From positions 1 to 64,000 of the forward strand of contig NZ_CP162010.1 of NCBI RefSeq assembly GCF_041734645.1: a stretch of 64,000 nt of DNA, given 5' to 3'. The notes beneath the pieces are model-generated. The model had not been told where the DNA came from and ran no database searches. It saw only the letters and a program-made list of their open reading frames with translations. Positions 17,638 through 25,344 of the stretch are shown here, one piece after another. The stretch's first letter is position 1. The number at the start of each line of letters is the position of its first letter. A program made the translations under genes and the position numbers. Source of the stretch: Rodentibacter sp901420285. Its GTDB lineage: Bacteria > Pseudomonadota > Gammaproteobacteria > Enterobacterales > Pasteurellaceae.

Positions 17638-18126
17638 ATGTTAAAAAAAATCTTGGTATTGCTGTTTTCCATTGCATTGGCGGCATGTTCTTCCGTTAAG
17701 GTGATTGATTTGGATAAAGATAAAATCGATCAAAAATCTTATGCCTCGGCTTATGAAGCGACCGTAGCGACTTACAAAGGCCGTGTAAATGAAAATTTCT
17801 ATGTGGATAACTTTGCCAGTGGCGCAAACGACTGGTATTTAGGCCGCATCTTAGTACCGATTAAACAAATTCAAGACAAACTTTACGTCGGCGGGCACGA
17901 CTCTGACGTGTATGCCTATTACAGCGGCGTATTACACGCCGAAGCGTTACAAAATAACTTTAATCGTTTAGCTCCCGATTGCTGGAACAAATTGGATTCT
18001 CCAAGCGTGACGCAAGGGATTTACGATGCGATGCGCGATCTAAAAAACGGTGAGGAACGCGATGAAAACGATGAATATATGGTAAAAGGTAGTGACGAAT
18101 TATTAAAAGCTTGTAGCGCAAAATAA
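17638..18126 (+). CDS. Hypothetical lipoprotein
   Basis: The 162-residue protein has a clear lipoprotein signal peptide: MLKKILVLLFSIALAACSS, with the lipobox LAAC and acylated Cys around residue 17. No membrane helix follows. I do not recognise the mature domain, and it carries no clear catalytic motif. The ATG at 17638 is preferred over 17632 because AGGA at 17628-17631 is better spaced, and over the open frame from 17557, which overlaps the previous gene. A terminator follows. Confidence 0.85.
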   Translation: MLKKILVLLFSIALAACSSVKVIDLDKDKIDQKSYASAYEATVATYKGRVNENFYVDNFASGANDWYLGRILVPIKQIQDKLYVGGHDSDVYAYYSGVLHAEALQNNFNRLAPDCWNKLDSPSVTQGIYDAMRDLKNGEERDENDEYMVKGSDELLKACSAK

Positions 18127-18135
18127 TCAAATTAA

Positions 18136-18176
18136 AAAACTGTTGATGGAATCTTCTGTCAGCAGTTTTCTTTTTT
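18136..18176 (+). terminator. Intrinsic terminator after the lipoprotein gene
   Basis: AAAACTG (18136-18142) pairs with CAGTTTT (18163-18169), with a further TGA/TCA pairing inside, and is followed by CTTTTTTC. It separates the lipoprotein gene from the fructose operon. Confidence 0.7.
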
Positions 18177-18224
18177 CTAAATATCAATAGATTTAAAAAA
18201 TTAATAAACCTTTAAGGAGTAAGA

Positions 18225-19769
18225 ATGTTAGAACTTTCGGCAAGCAACATTCATTTAAACGCTTTGGCGCAAACCAAACGACAAGCCATTGAAATGGCGG
18301 CGCAAGCGTTAGAGCAAGCAGGCAATGTAGAAAGTGGCTATTTGCAAGGCATGCTCGGTCGTGAGCAACAAACTTCGACCTTCTTAGGTAACGGCATCGC
18401 GATTCCTCACGGCACGTTAGAAACCCGCAATATGGTGAAAAAAACCGGCGTGCAAGTGTTCCAATTCCCACAAGGAATCGAATGGGGTGAAGGCAATATT
18501 GCTCATATTGTAATCGGTATCGCCGCGCGTTCCGACGAGCATTTGGCGTTATTGCGTCAATTAACCCATGTGCTTGGCGATGAAGATACTGCGGCAAAAT
18601 TGGCGGCATTAAACGATGTGGAAAAATTCCGCGCGATTTTAATGGGTGAATCGACGGAAGCATTCACTATTCCGCCGGAAAATATTCGTTTGGACGTCGA
18701 TACTCAAAGTTTGCTCACGTTAGTGGCGATGAATGCGGGTCAATTACAGGCCTCCAATGCGGTGCTAAATAGCTTCGTCGCCGAAGTGGTCAGTAATGCC
18801 GCGTTGCCGTTAGGCAAAGGGTTGTGGGTAACCGATGCGGTTACCGGCAATGTGAAAAACGCTCTGGCTTTTAGTCGCGCGAAAACCATATTTGAGCACA
18901 ACGGCAAAGCGGTGAAAGGCGTGCTTACCGTTGCGGCTGTGGATGATCGCATCAATCCGACGCTTGCCCGCTTGTTAGATGAAAACACGCAAAATGTATT
19001 ATTGAGCGGAAATTCTCAAGAAATCTTGAGCGCGCTTTTAGGCGATGAAGTCGTCGTTGCGGCAGCGGCTCAAGCCACGCAAGCGTCACAAGCACCACAA
19101 CCGGTAACTGGCACTGTGACGGGCACCTTTACTATTCGTAACGAACACGGCTTGCATGCGCGCCCGAGTGCGGTGCTGGTGAACGAGGTGAAAAAATTTA
19201 CGTCCAAAATTACTGTGCAAAATCTTACCCGCGATAGCGAACCGGTTAGCGCGAAAAGTTTAATGAAAATCGTCGCATTGGGTGTGACGCAAGGCCAACG
19301 TTTACGTTTTATTGCGGAAGGCGAAGACGCTAAACAAGCCATCGAAGCATTAGGCAAAGCGATTGCCGAAGGGTTGGGCGAAAACGTTTCCGCCGTACCA
19401 CCGGCAGAACCGGATTGCATTGAAGTGATGGGCAAACAAGTACACGCACCGGCCGTGCGCGAAGATAATAGCTTGCCTTCCAATGCCATCGAGGCGGTAT
19501 TTGTGATCAACAATGAGCACGGCTTGCATGCGCGTCCGAGTGCGGTGCTGGTGAACGAAGTGAAAAAATATAACGCCTCCGTTGCGGTACAAAATCTCGA
19601 TCGTGATTCTCAATTAGTTAGCGCAAAAAGCTTGATGAAAATCGTTGCGTTAGGCGTGGTGAAAGGCTCACGTTTGCGTTTCGTGGCGAGCGGCGAACAA
19701 GCTAAAGAAGCAATAGAAGGTATTCGCATGGCGATTGAATCCGGTCTTGGTGAAGGCAAAGGAGAATAA
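18225..19769 (+). CDS. fruB: Fructose PTS multiphosphoryl transfer protein, IIA-M-HPr-HPr
   Basis: Passes phosphate from enzyme I to the fructose permease. Domains: EIIA(Fru) about 1-145 with His62 in GNGIAIPHGT; a linker or pseudo-receiver-like region about 150-280; HPr-like domain 1 about 300-388 with phosphorylatable His311 (NEHGLHARPS); HPr-like domain 2 about 422-510 with His435. E. coli FruB (376 residues) has only one HPr domain, so the 514-residue length is explained by the duplicated HPr. The two HPr parts are nearly identical at DNA level around the active site. First gene of fruBKA. Confidence 0.93.
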   Translation: MLELSASNIHLNALAQTKRQAIEMAAQALEQAGNVESGYLQGMLGREQQTSTFLGNGIAIPHGTLETRNMVKKTGVQVFQFPQGIEWGEGNIAHIVIGIAARSDEHLALLRQLTHVLGDEDTAAKLAALNDVEKFRAILMGESTEAFTIPPENIRLDVDTQSLLTLVAMNAGQLQASNAVLNSFVAEVVSNAALPLGKGLWVTDAVTGNVKNALAFSRAKTIFEHNGKAVKGVLTVAAVDDRINPTLARLLDENTQNVLLSGNSQEILSALLGDEVVVAAAAQATQASQAPQPVTGTVTGTFTIRNEHGLHARPSAVLVNEVKKFTSKITVQNLTRDSEPVSAKSLMKIVALGVTQGQRLRFIAEGEDAKQAIEALGKAIAEGLGENVSAVPPAEPDCIEVMGKQVHAPAVREDNSLPSNAIEAVFVINNEHGLHARPSAVLVNEVKKYNASVAVQNLDRDSQLVSAKSLMKIVALGVVKGSRLRFVASGEQAKEAIEGIRMAIESGLGEGKGE

Positions 19770-19771
19770 TC

Positions 19772-20713
19772 ATGGTAAAAGTTGCAACTATCACCTTAAA
19801 CACCGCTTACGATTTGGTCGGGCGTTTAAAACGCATCGAATTGGGCGAAGTGAATACCGTGGAAACTCTCGGACTTTTCCCTGCCGGTAAAGGCATCAAT
19901 GTAGCGAAAGTGTTAAAAGATTTAGGCGTGGACGTTAGCGTGGGCGGCTTCTTGGGCGAAGACAATGCGGGCGATTTCGAGCAAATGTTCAAAAAACAAG
20001 GTTTGCACGATAAATTCCAGCGAGTTGCCGGCAAAACCCGAATTAACGTGAAAATCACCGAAACTGAAGCGGATGTTACCGACCTAAATTTTCTCGGTTA
20101 TCAAATCAGCCAACAAGCTTGGCAACAATTTACCGCCGATTCTTTGGTTTATTGCTTGGATTACGACATTGTGGCGGTGTGCGGCAGTCTTCCGCGTGGG
20201 GTTACGCCGGAATTGTTTGCTACTTGGTTAAATCAATTGCACCAAGCGGGCGTAAAAGTGTTGCTCGATAGCAGTAATGCGGCGCTTACGGCAGGTTTGA
20301 AAGCGCATCCTTGGCTGGTGAAACCGAATCACCGAGAACTTGAGGCATGGATTGGTCGCTCATTAAACAGTATTGAAGAAATCGTTGCAGCGGCGCAACA
20401 ATTAAAAGCGCAAGGTATTGAAAATGTGATTGTTTCCATGGGCGCGGAAGGGGCTTTATGGATTAACCGCGAAGGCATCATTAAAGCGCAGCCGCCAAAA
20501 TGCAAAAATGTGGTGAGCACCGTGGGCGCTGGCGATTCGATGGTGGCGGGGTTAATTTACGGCTTTGCAAAAGGTTTCTCCAAAGCGGAAACTTTAGCCT
20601 TTGCCAGCGCCGTATCCGCTTTTGCGGTGTCGCAAAGTAACGTCGGCGTGAGCGATCCTGCCCTCCTTGAACCGATTTTAAACCAAGTGAAGATCACTGT
20701 GATTGAAGGATAA
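19772..20713 (+). CDS. fruK: 1-phosphofructokinase
   Basis: Phosphorylates fructose 1-phosphate, the product of the FruBA permease, to fructose 1,6-bisphosphate. The 313-residue PfkB-family kinase has the C-terminal signature VSTVGAGDSMVAGLIYG with the catalytic Asp, and the N-terminal substrate region AGKGINVAKVLKDLGV. It starts 2 bp after fruB and runs 4 bp before the fruA start, so the operon is tightly packed. Confidence 0.97.
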   Translation: MVKVATITLNTAYDLVGRLKRIELGEVNTVETLGLFPAGKGINVAKVLKDLGVDVSVGGFLGEDNAGDFEQMFKKQGLHDKFQRVAGKTRINVKITETEADVTDLNFLGYQISQQAWQQFTADSLVYCLDYDIVAVCGSLPRGVTPELFATWLNQLHQAGVKVLLDSSNAALTAGLKAHPWLVKPNHRELEAWIGRSLNSIEEIVAAAQQLKAQGIENVIVSMGAEGALWINREGIIKAQPPKCKNVVSTVGAGDSMVAGLIYGFAKGFSKAETLAFASAVSAFAVSQSNVGVSDPALLEPILNQVKITVIEG

Positions 20714-20717
20714 TCGA

Positions 20718-22394
20718 ATGAAGTTATTATTAACCCCATCCGCCGACATTGGCGGCGCAAAAGCCTATTTATTACGCGAAGTGTTACGTGTTGCGGCGCA
20801 AAAAGCCAATATCACCATCGTTGAAAATGTCGCCGAGGCAGACGTCGTCATTGTATTCGGTTCGACATTGCCAAATAGCACCGCATTGGAAGGTAAAAAA
20901 GTCTTTTTCGCGCCTGAAGAGGCGGTAATGAACGGGCCCGAAGCTATTCTTGCCGTCGCGCAAGTCAATGCGGTGCCGTACGCGGCGTCTAAAACAGCGG
21001 TTGGTTTTAGCAATATTACCGATGGCGTGAAAAATATTGTGGCGGTGACTGCTTGTCCAACCGGCGTAGCGCATACTTTTATGTCCGCCGAAGCGATTGA
21101 AACCTATGCAAAAAAACAAGGCTGGAAAGTTAAGGTGGAAACCCGTGGACAAGTGGGTGCCGGCAATGAAATTACGCCGGAAGAAGTGGCGGCGGCAGAC
21201 TTGGTGTTTGTGGCGGCGGATATTGATGTTCCATTAGATAAATTTAAAGGCAAGCCGATGTACCGCACTTCAACCGGACTTGCGTTGAAGAAAACCGCAC
21301 AGGAATTTGATAAAGCTTTTAAAGAAGCGAAAATTTTTGACGGCGGCAATACGAAAGCGGCGAAAACGGAAGAAAGCGGCGAGAAAAAAGGCGTATATAA
21401 ACACTTGATGACCGGTGTGTCGCATATGTTGCCGTTAGTCGTGGCAGGTGGTTTATTAATCGCCGTTTCCTTTATGTTTGGTATTGAGGCGTTTAAAGAC
21501 GAAACCATTTTTTATGGCTTGCCGAAAGCCTTAATGGATATTGGTGGAGGCGCTGCGTTTCATTTGATGATTGCGGTATTTGCCGGTTATGTGGCGTTTT
21601 CCATCGCCGATCGTCCGGGGCTTGCGGTCGGCCTTATCGGCGGTATGTTGGCAACGACCGCCGGTGCGGGGATTTTAGGTGGTATCGTCGCCGGTTTCCT
21701 TGCGGGTTATGTGGTAAAAGGTTTAAATGCGGCGATTAAATTACCGGCAAGTTTGACTTCCTTAAAACCGATTTTAATTTTGCCATTGTTAGGCTCGTTA
21801 ATTGTGGGCTTGGCGATGATTTATCTGATCAATCCGCCGGTTTCGCAAATCATGGCTGCATTGAGCGAATGGTTAAAATCCATGGGTGAAGTGAATGCGA
21901 TGGTATTGGGAACCCTAATCGGCGCGATGATGTGTATCGATATGGGCGGACCGGTTAACAAAGCGGCGTACACTTTCTCCGTGGGCATGATTGCTTCCGG
22001 TGTTTATACACCAATGGCCGCGGCAATGGCGGCCGGTATGGTGCCGCCAATCGGTATGGCGATTGCCACTTGGATAGCGCGCAGTAAATTTACCGCCAAT
22101 CAACGCGATGCGGGCAAAGCTTCTTTCGTGCTTGGCTTATGCTTTATTTCCGAAGGGGCATTACCATTTGTGGCGGCGGATCCGATTCGCGTGATTATTA
22201 GCTCGGTGATTGGCGGTGCGAGCGCCGGTGCAATTTCTATGACGCTAAATATCAGCTTACAAGCGCCTCACGGCGGTTTATTTGTGATTCCGTTTGTCTC
22301 CGAACCGTTGCTTTATTTAGGCGCGATTGCGCTCGGAGGCTTATTGACAGGTGTGATTTATGCGATGATTAAACCGAAAGCGACAGCGGAATAA
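20718..22394 (+). CDS. fruA: Fructose-specific PTS permease, IIB'-IIB-IIC
   Basis: Membrane permease that imports fructose and phosphorylates it to fructose 1-phosphate. The 558-residue protein has a degenerate IIB' domain (about 1-95), a functional IIB domain with the phosphocysteine Cys113 in TACPTGVAHTF, and a IIC membrane domain from about residue 225. ATG 20718 (after GAAGGATAATCG) is chosen over an upstream in-frame start inside fruK. The dispersed motif occurs twice in the IIB' part (20873-20891, NSTALEG; about 20964-20976, VNAVP), and an uptake signal at 21262-21270. Confidence 0.96.
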   Translation: MKLLLTPSADIGGAKAYLLREVLRVAAQKANITIVENVAEADVVIVFGSTLPNSTALEGKKVFFAPEEAVMNGPEAILAVAQVNAVPYAASKTAVGFSNITDGVKNIVAVTACPTGVAHTFMSAEAIETYAKKQGWKVKVETRGQVGAGNEITPEEVAAADLVFVAADIDVPLDKFKGKPMYRTSTGLALKKTAQEFDKAFKEAKIFDGGNTKAAKTEESGEKKGVYKHLMTGVSHMLPLVVAGGLLIAVSFMFGIEAFKDETIFYGLPKALMDIGGGAAFHLMIAVFAGYVAFSIADRPGLAVGLIGGMLATTAGAGILGGIVAGFLAGYVVKGLNAAIKLPASLTSLKPILILPLLGSLIVGLAMIYLINPPVSQIMAALSEWLKSMGEVNAMVLGTLIGAMMCIDMGGPVNKAAYTFSVGMIASGVYTPMAAAMAAGMVPPIGMAIATWIARSKFTANQRDAGKASFVLGLCFISEGALPFVAADPIRVIISSVIGGASAGAISMTLNISLQAPHGGLFVIPFVSEPLLYLGAIALGGLLTGVIYAMIKPKATAE

Positions 22395-22413
22395 TTTGCG
22401 TTAATTTAATAAA

Positions 22414-22457
22414 AAAGTGCGGTTAATGTTAAATATTTTTAAAAATCGACCGCACCT
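22414..22457. repeat. Head-to-head uptake signal pair after fruA
   Basis: AAAGTGCGGT (22414-22423) faces a near-complement, GACCGCACCTT (around 22447-22457). One arm departs from the consensus (CACCTT instead of CACTT). The position after fruA suits a terminator, but there is no clear T run. Confidence 0.6.
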
Positions 22458-22474
22458 TGGATTAAGGAATCAAG

Positions 22475-22732
22475 ATGGATAAATATAATAAATTACGTAT
22501 TGAATGGGACTGTCGTCGCGGTATGTTGGAGTTGGATAAAATTATTATGCCGTTTTATCAAGCTCATTTTGATGAGCTTACCGATAGCCAGAAAGATATT
22601 TTCATTCGTTTACTTGCCAGCACAGATTTGCAATTGTTTTCTTGGTTCTTTAACCGCGGCAAATCGGACGATTTTGAGCTGCAAAATATGGTGGAATATA
22701 TTCAAACTGCGCAAAAAATAACGACTGTTTAA
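22475..22732 (+). CDS. sdhE: FAD assembly factor SdhE (CptB/YgfY)
   Basis: Small helical protein (85 residues) that promotes covalent flavinylation of SdhA and FrdA. The conserved RxxWxCRRGMLELD motif is visible as RIEWDCRRGMLELD near residues 8-21. The ORF has the standard family length. Start is the ATG at 22475 preceded by AAGGAATCAAG. An overlapping frame (22500-22721) is a shadow. It lies upstream of the sigma-E operon on the same strand. Confidence 0.93.
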   Translation: MDKYNKLRIEWDCRRGMLELDKIIMPFYQAHFDELTDSQKDIFIRLLASTDLQLFSWFFNRGKSDDFELQNMVEYIQTAQKITTV

Positions 22733-22750
22733 ATTTAATGATTAATCTTT

Positions 22751-22777
22751 GAACTTTCTAAAACTCACTATGTCAGA
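22751..22777 (+). promoter_or_regulatory. Probable sigma-E promoter upstream of rpoE
   Basis: GAACTT (22751-22756) and GTCAGA (22772-22777) with a 15-base spacer match the sigma-E consensus (GGAACTT, about 16 bp, TCTGA/GTCAAA type). Autoregulation by sigma-E is known in E. coli. Transcription would start near 22784, about 57 bases before the rpoE ATG. Confidence 0.6.
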
Positions 22778-22856
22778 CGAAGCATTGAGAGTTTGCTGTC
22801 TTGAAGATGAAGGCATGTTAGACATAGCATTAGGAGAAACATGGCTGAACAGCTAA
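22770..22856 (+). CDS. Small upstream ORF overlapping the rpoE start
   Basis: A 28-codon ORF (MSDEALRVCC..., ending ...ETWLNS) begins at 22770 and stops at 22856, overlapping the first codons of rpoE (22841) in another frame. An overlap of this kind would couple translation of the two. E. coli has a leader peptide gene (rseD) in the equivalent place. This ATG lies upstream of the probable sigma-E transcription start, so only the internal ATG (22815) or another promoter would use it. No similarity to RseD was established. Confidence 0.35.
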   Translation: MSDEALRVCCLEDEGMLDIALGETWLNS

Positions 22857-23416
22857 CGGATCAAGCTTTGGTAGAAAGGGTACAGCAAGGCGACAAAAAA
22901 GCTTTTAACTTATTGGTTTCACGTTATCAAAATAAAGTGGCCGGATTGCTTACTCGTTACGTTTCGCGCAATGATATTCCCGATGTTGCGCAGGAATCCT
23001 TTATAAAAGCCTATCGTTCCATTGAATCTTTCCGCGGTGATAGTGCGTTCTACACTTGGCTATATCGAATTGCCGTGAATACGGCGAAAAATTATTTAGC
23101 GGCACAGGGGCGCCGTCCGCCTAGCGAAGATATTTTGGCGGAAGATGCCGAAAATTATGATGCGGGAATTCATCTCCGCGATGTGGATACCCCGGAGAAT
23201 GAAATATTGTCCGGAGAGTTGAAGAAAGTCGTATTTGATACGATTAACAGCATGCCGGAAGATTTAAAAAACGCGATTACTCTTCGTGAACTTGAAGGTT
23301 TAAGTTATGAAGACATTGCGGAAGTTATGGGTTGCCCGGTAGGTACCGTGCGTTCTCGAATTTTTCGTGCGCGTGAAATTATTGAAAACAAAATACAACC
23401 GCTTATGCAACGTTAA
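22841..23416 (+). CDS. rpoE: RNA polymerase sigma factor RpoE (sigma-E)
   Basis: ECF-type sigma factor for envelope stress, 191 residues. Region 2 includes FNLLVSRYQNKVAGLLTRYV and DVAQESFIKAYRSIESFRGD, and region 4 includes LPEDLKNAITLRELEGLSYE-like sequence (SMPEDLKNAITLRELEGLS) with the HTH AEVMGCPVGTVRSRIFRA. The start ATG follows TAGGAGAAAC. It is followed by rseA and rseB, the standard anti-sigma arrangement. Confidence 0.97.
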   Translation: MAEQLTDQALVERVQQGDKKAFNLLVSRYQNKVAGLLTRYVSRNDIPDVAQESFIKAYRSIESFRGDSAFYTWLYRIAVNTAKNYLAAQGRRPPSEDILAEDAENYDAGIHLRDVDTPENEILSGELKKVVFDTINSMPEDLKNAITLRELEGLSYEDIAEVMGCPVGTVRSRIFRAREIIENKIQPLMQR

Positions 23417-23434
23417 AAAAGTCGGAGTTTAAAA

Positions 23435-24019
23435 ATGCAAAAAGAGTTACTTTCAGCCTATATGGATGGCGAGCAAGTGGATGCGGCGTTCACAAAAGTA
23501 TTGTGTAATGATGAATCCTTGCGTCAATCTTGGGCAACTTACCATGTGGCGCGTGCCGTGATTCGTAAAGAAAGCGAAGTCATTTTAGGGGCTGATTTCA
23601 CCACGAGAATGGAAGCATTAATCGAAAACGAAGAAATCGAAAAAGTTGCGCTCACCGAATCTCAACCGACTGTCAAAGAGGCGCAACGTTTACCATTTAT
23701 GCGTAAGTTTAAATCTTTCTTCGCACCGGTAGCGCAAATTGCAGTAGCAGCAAGCGTATGTTTAGCGGCAGTGCTTGGCGTTCAATCGTTTAACGCGAAA
23801 ACCGATGTTAGTAACCCGCCTGAAACGCCGGTTTTACAAACGCTTCCGTTTAATAGTGCGGTGCAAGAAGTTAGCTACAATGCTCCGACCAAAGATGTAG
23901 CGACTAGCGACCAATTGGAACAAAAAAGTCGTCGCATCGGCGCAATGTTACAAAATTACGAATTGCAACGTCGCATTCATGCAGATACGTTAAACGTTGA
24001 TGCAAACCAAGCAAAATAA
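23435..24019 (+). CDS. rseA: Anti-sigma-E factor RseA
   Basis: Inner-membrane anti-sigma factor, 194 residues. The N-terminal cytoplasmic domain (MQKELLSAYMDGEQVDAAFT) matches the RseA sigma-binding fold. A single membrane segment lies at about residues 96-113 (VAQIAVAASVCLAAVLGV), and the rest is periplasmic. Starts 18 bp after rpoE. A strong terminator lies between rseA and rseB, which is unusual for this operon. Confidence 0.92.
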   Translation: MQKELLSAYMDGEQVDAAFTKVLCNDESLRQSWATYHVARAVIRKESEVILGADFTTRMEALIENEEIEKVALTESQPTVKEAQRLPFMRKFKSFFAPVAQIAVAASVCLAAVLGVQSFNAKTDVSNPPETPVLQTLPFNSAVQEVSYNAPTKDVATSDQLEQKSRRIGAMLQNYELQRRIHADTLNVDANQAK

Positions 24020-24042
24020 TAATTCTCCGATAAGAGCAAATC

Positions 24043-24082
24043 ATTCACCACCGATCCCCGCGATGGGTGGTGAATTTTTTTT
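24043..24082 (+). terminator. Strong intrinsic terminator between rseA and rseB
   Basis: ATTCACCACC (24043-24052) pairs exactly with GGTGGTGAAT (24066-24075), a 10-bp stem with a 13-base loop, followed by a run of eight T. It ends 11 bp before the rseB start, so rseA and rseB may be only partly cotranscribed. Confidence 0.85.
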
Positions 24083-24093
24083 ATGGATAGACT

Positions 24094-25044
24094 ATGAAAA
24101 AAATTTCTTTAAAAATAATTGCGCTTTGGCTTTTTCCTTTCCTGGGTTTTTCTGCCTTTGCGGATGATTTCAACGCTAAACAAACCCTCGAAAAAATGGC
24201 GCACGCAGTGAACGAGCTTAATTATGAAATTGCTTTCGTACAGACTTCTCCCTCTAATATGGATTCCTTCCGCTATCGCCATATTAAACGTGATAATAAA
24301 ACTTACGCGCAATTGGTGACGCTTGACGGCGAACAACAAGAAATTATTCAGCGCGATAATTTAGTCAGCTATTTTCAGCCGAACTCCCGCGCATTTACGC
24401 TAAATAGCGGCAACATTGTCGATGCATTGCCGGCGATTATTCGGAGTGATTTCGATAAATTAGCGCAAAATTATGATTTTATCCCCCTTGGCAAGAACCG
24501 CATTGCCGGGCGTTATGCGGACGGTATCCGCATTGTGCCGAAAGACGATTTTCGTTATCAATATTTAGTTTTCGTAGATGAAGAAAACGGACTTTTATTA
24601 CGCGGCGATATGCTGGATCGCGAAGGAAAATTGCTCGACCAATTTCGGGTGGTTACCCTTTATATCGACGATCGCCTAAAAGGTCTAACCGATTATCTCA
24701 ACAAAGTCTCGATGCCCCCGTTATTAAATGAAGTGAAAAATACGCCACCATCGTTAAACTGGCATGCCGGTTGGTTACCGCAAGGATTTGAAAGCGTGCG
24801 CCGTAGTCAAGATTTATTTGAAGGTGAAGTCATCGATAGCGCCTTGTTTAGCGACGGCTTGTTCACTTTCACACTTTACGTTACGCAAGCGCAAGGTTCG
24901 CAGCCGAATCAAGAGCAAACTTGGAAGCAGGGTGAATTTACCTTCTATAGTGAAATAATCGGCGATAAAGAAATTACCTTTATCGGGCAATTACCGGTTG
25001 CTGCGGCAAAACGTATCGTGCAAGAAGTGAAGTTTACTAATTAA
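24094..25044 (+). CDS. rseB: Sigma-E regulatory protein RseB
   Basis: Periplasmic protein that binds RseA and mislocalised lipid or lipopolysaccharide to set RseA cleavage. The protein has 316 residues, with a signal peptide ending around AFA|DDF (residue 23). The N-terminal MucB/RseB domain resembles the LolA fold, and the C-terminal part (from about 215) holds LNWHAGWLPQGFESVRRSQ. It is preceded by a strong terminator. Confidence 0.93.
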   Translation: MKKISLKIIALWLFPFLGFSAFADDFNAKQTLEKMAHAVNELNYEIAFVQTSPSNMDSFRYRHIKRDNKTYAQLVTLDGEQQEIIQRDNLVSYFQPNSRAFTLNSGNIVDALPAIIRSDFDKLAQNYDFIPLGKNRIAGRYADGIRIVPKDDFRYQYLVFVDEENGLLLRGDMLDREGKLLDQFRVVTLYIDDRLKGLTDYLNKVSMPPLLNEVKNTPPSLNWHAGWLPQGFESVRRSQDLFEGEVIDSALFSDGLFTFTLYVTQAQGSQPNQEQTWKQGEFTFYSEIIGDKEITFIGQLPVAAAKRIVQEVKFTN

Positions 25045-25140
25045 CGATGACCAAACCGCCATTGATTTGTGGCGTTTCGCAATATACAAATCATCGCTAA
25101 AGAAAACGCTCCTGAGATTTTAGCTCGGCTGCGTACTACC

Positions 25141-25184
25141 AAAATAGCACCGCATTGAAACCGCTTTCAATGCGGTGCTATTTT
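25141..25184. terminator. Inverted repeat of the GCACCGCATTGAA motif, probable terminator
   Basis: Arms AAAATAGCACCGCATTGAAA (25141-25160) and its complement TTTCAATGCGGTGCTATTTT (25165-25184) pair perfectly around four bases. It lies in the 300-bp gap between rseB and tamA. The rest of the gap shows no gene or clear operator. Confidence 0.8.
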
Positions 25185-25344
25185 CTGAGTGTAATTTGGG
25201 CTTCACATCGGCGTTGAATCATTTCGCGTTTGCAAACGCATTTTTGTATCCGTTTGTTAATTCATTAAAAATTTCTAAAAAACGTTCAAAGCGCCTGGTT
25301 TTATCGGTAAACTAAGGCGGTTTTGATTTCGGGTTGAGCGAAAA

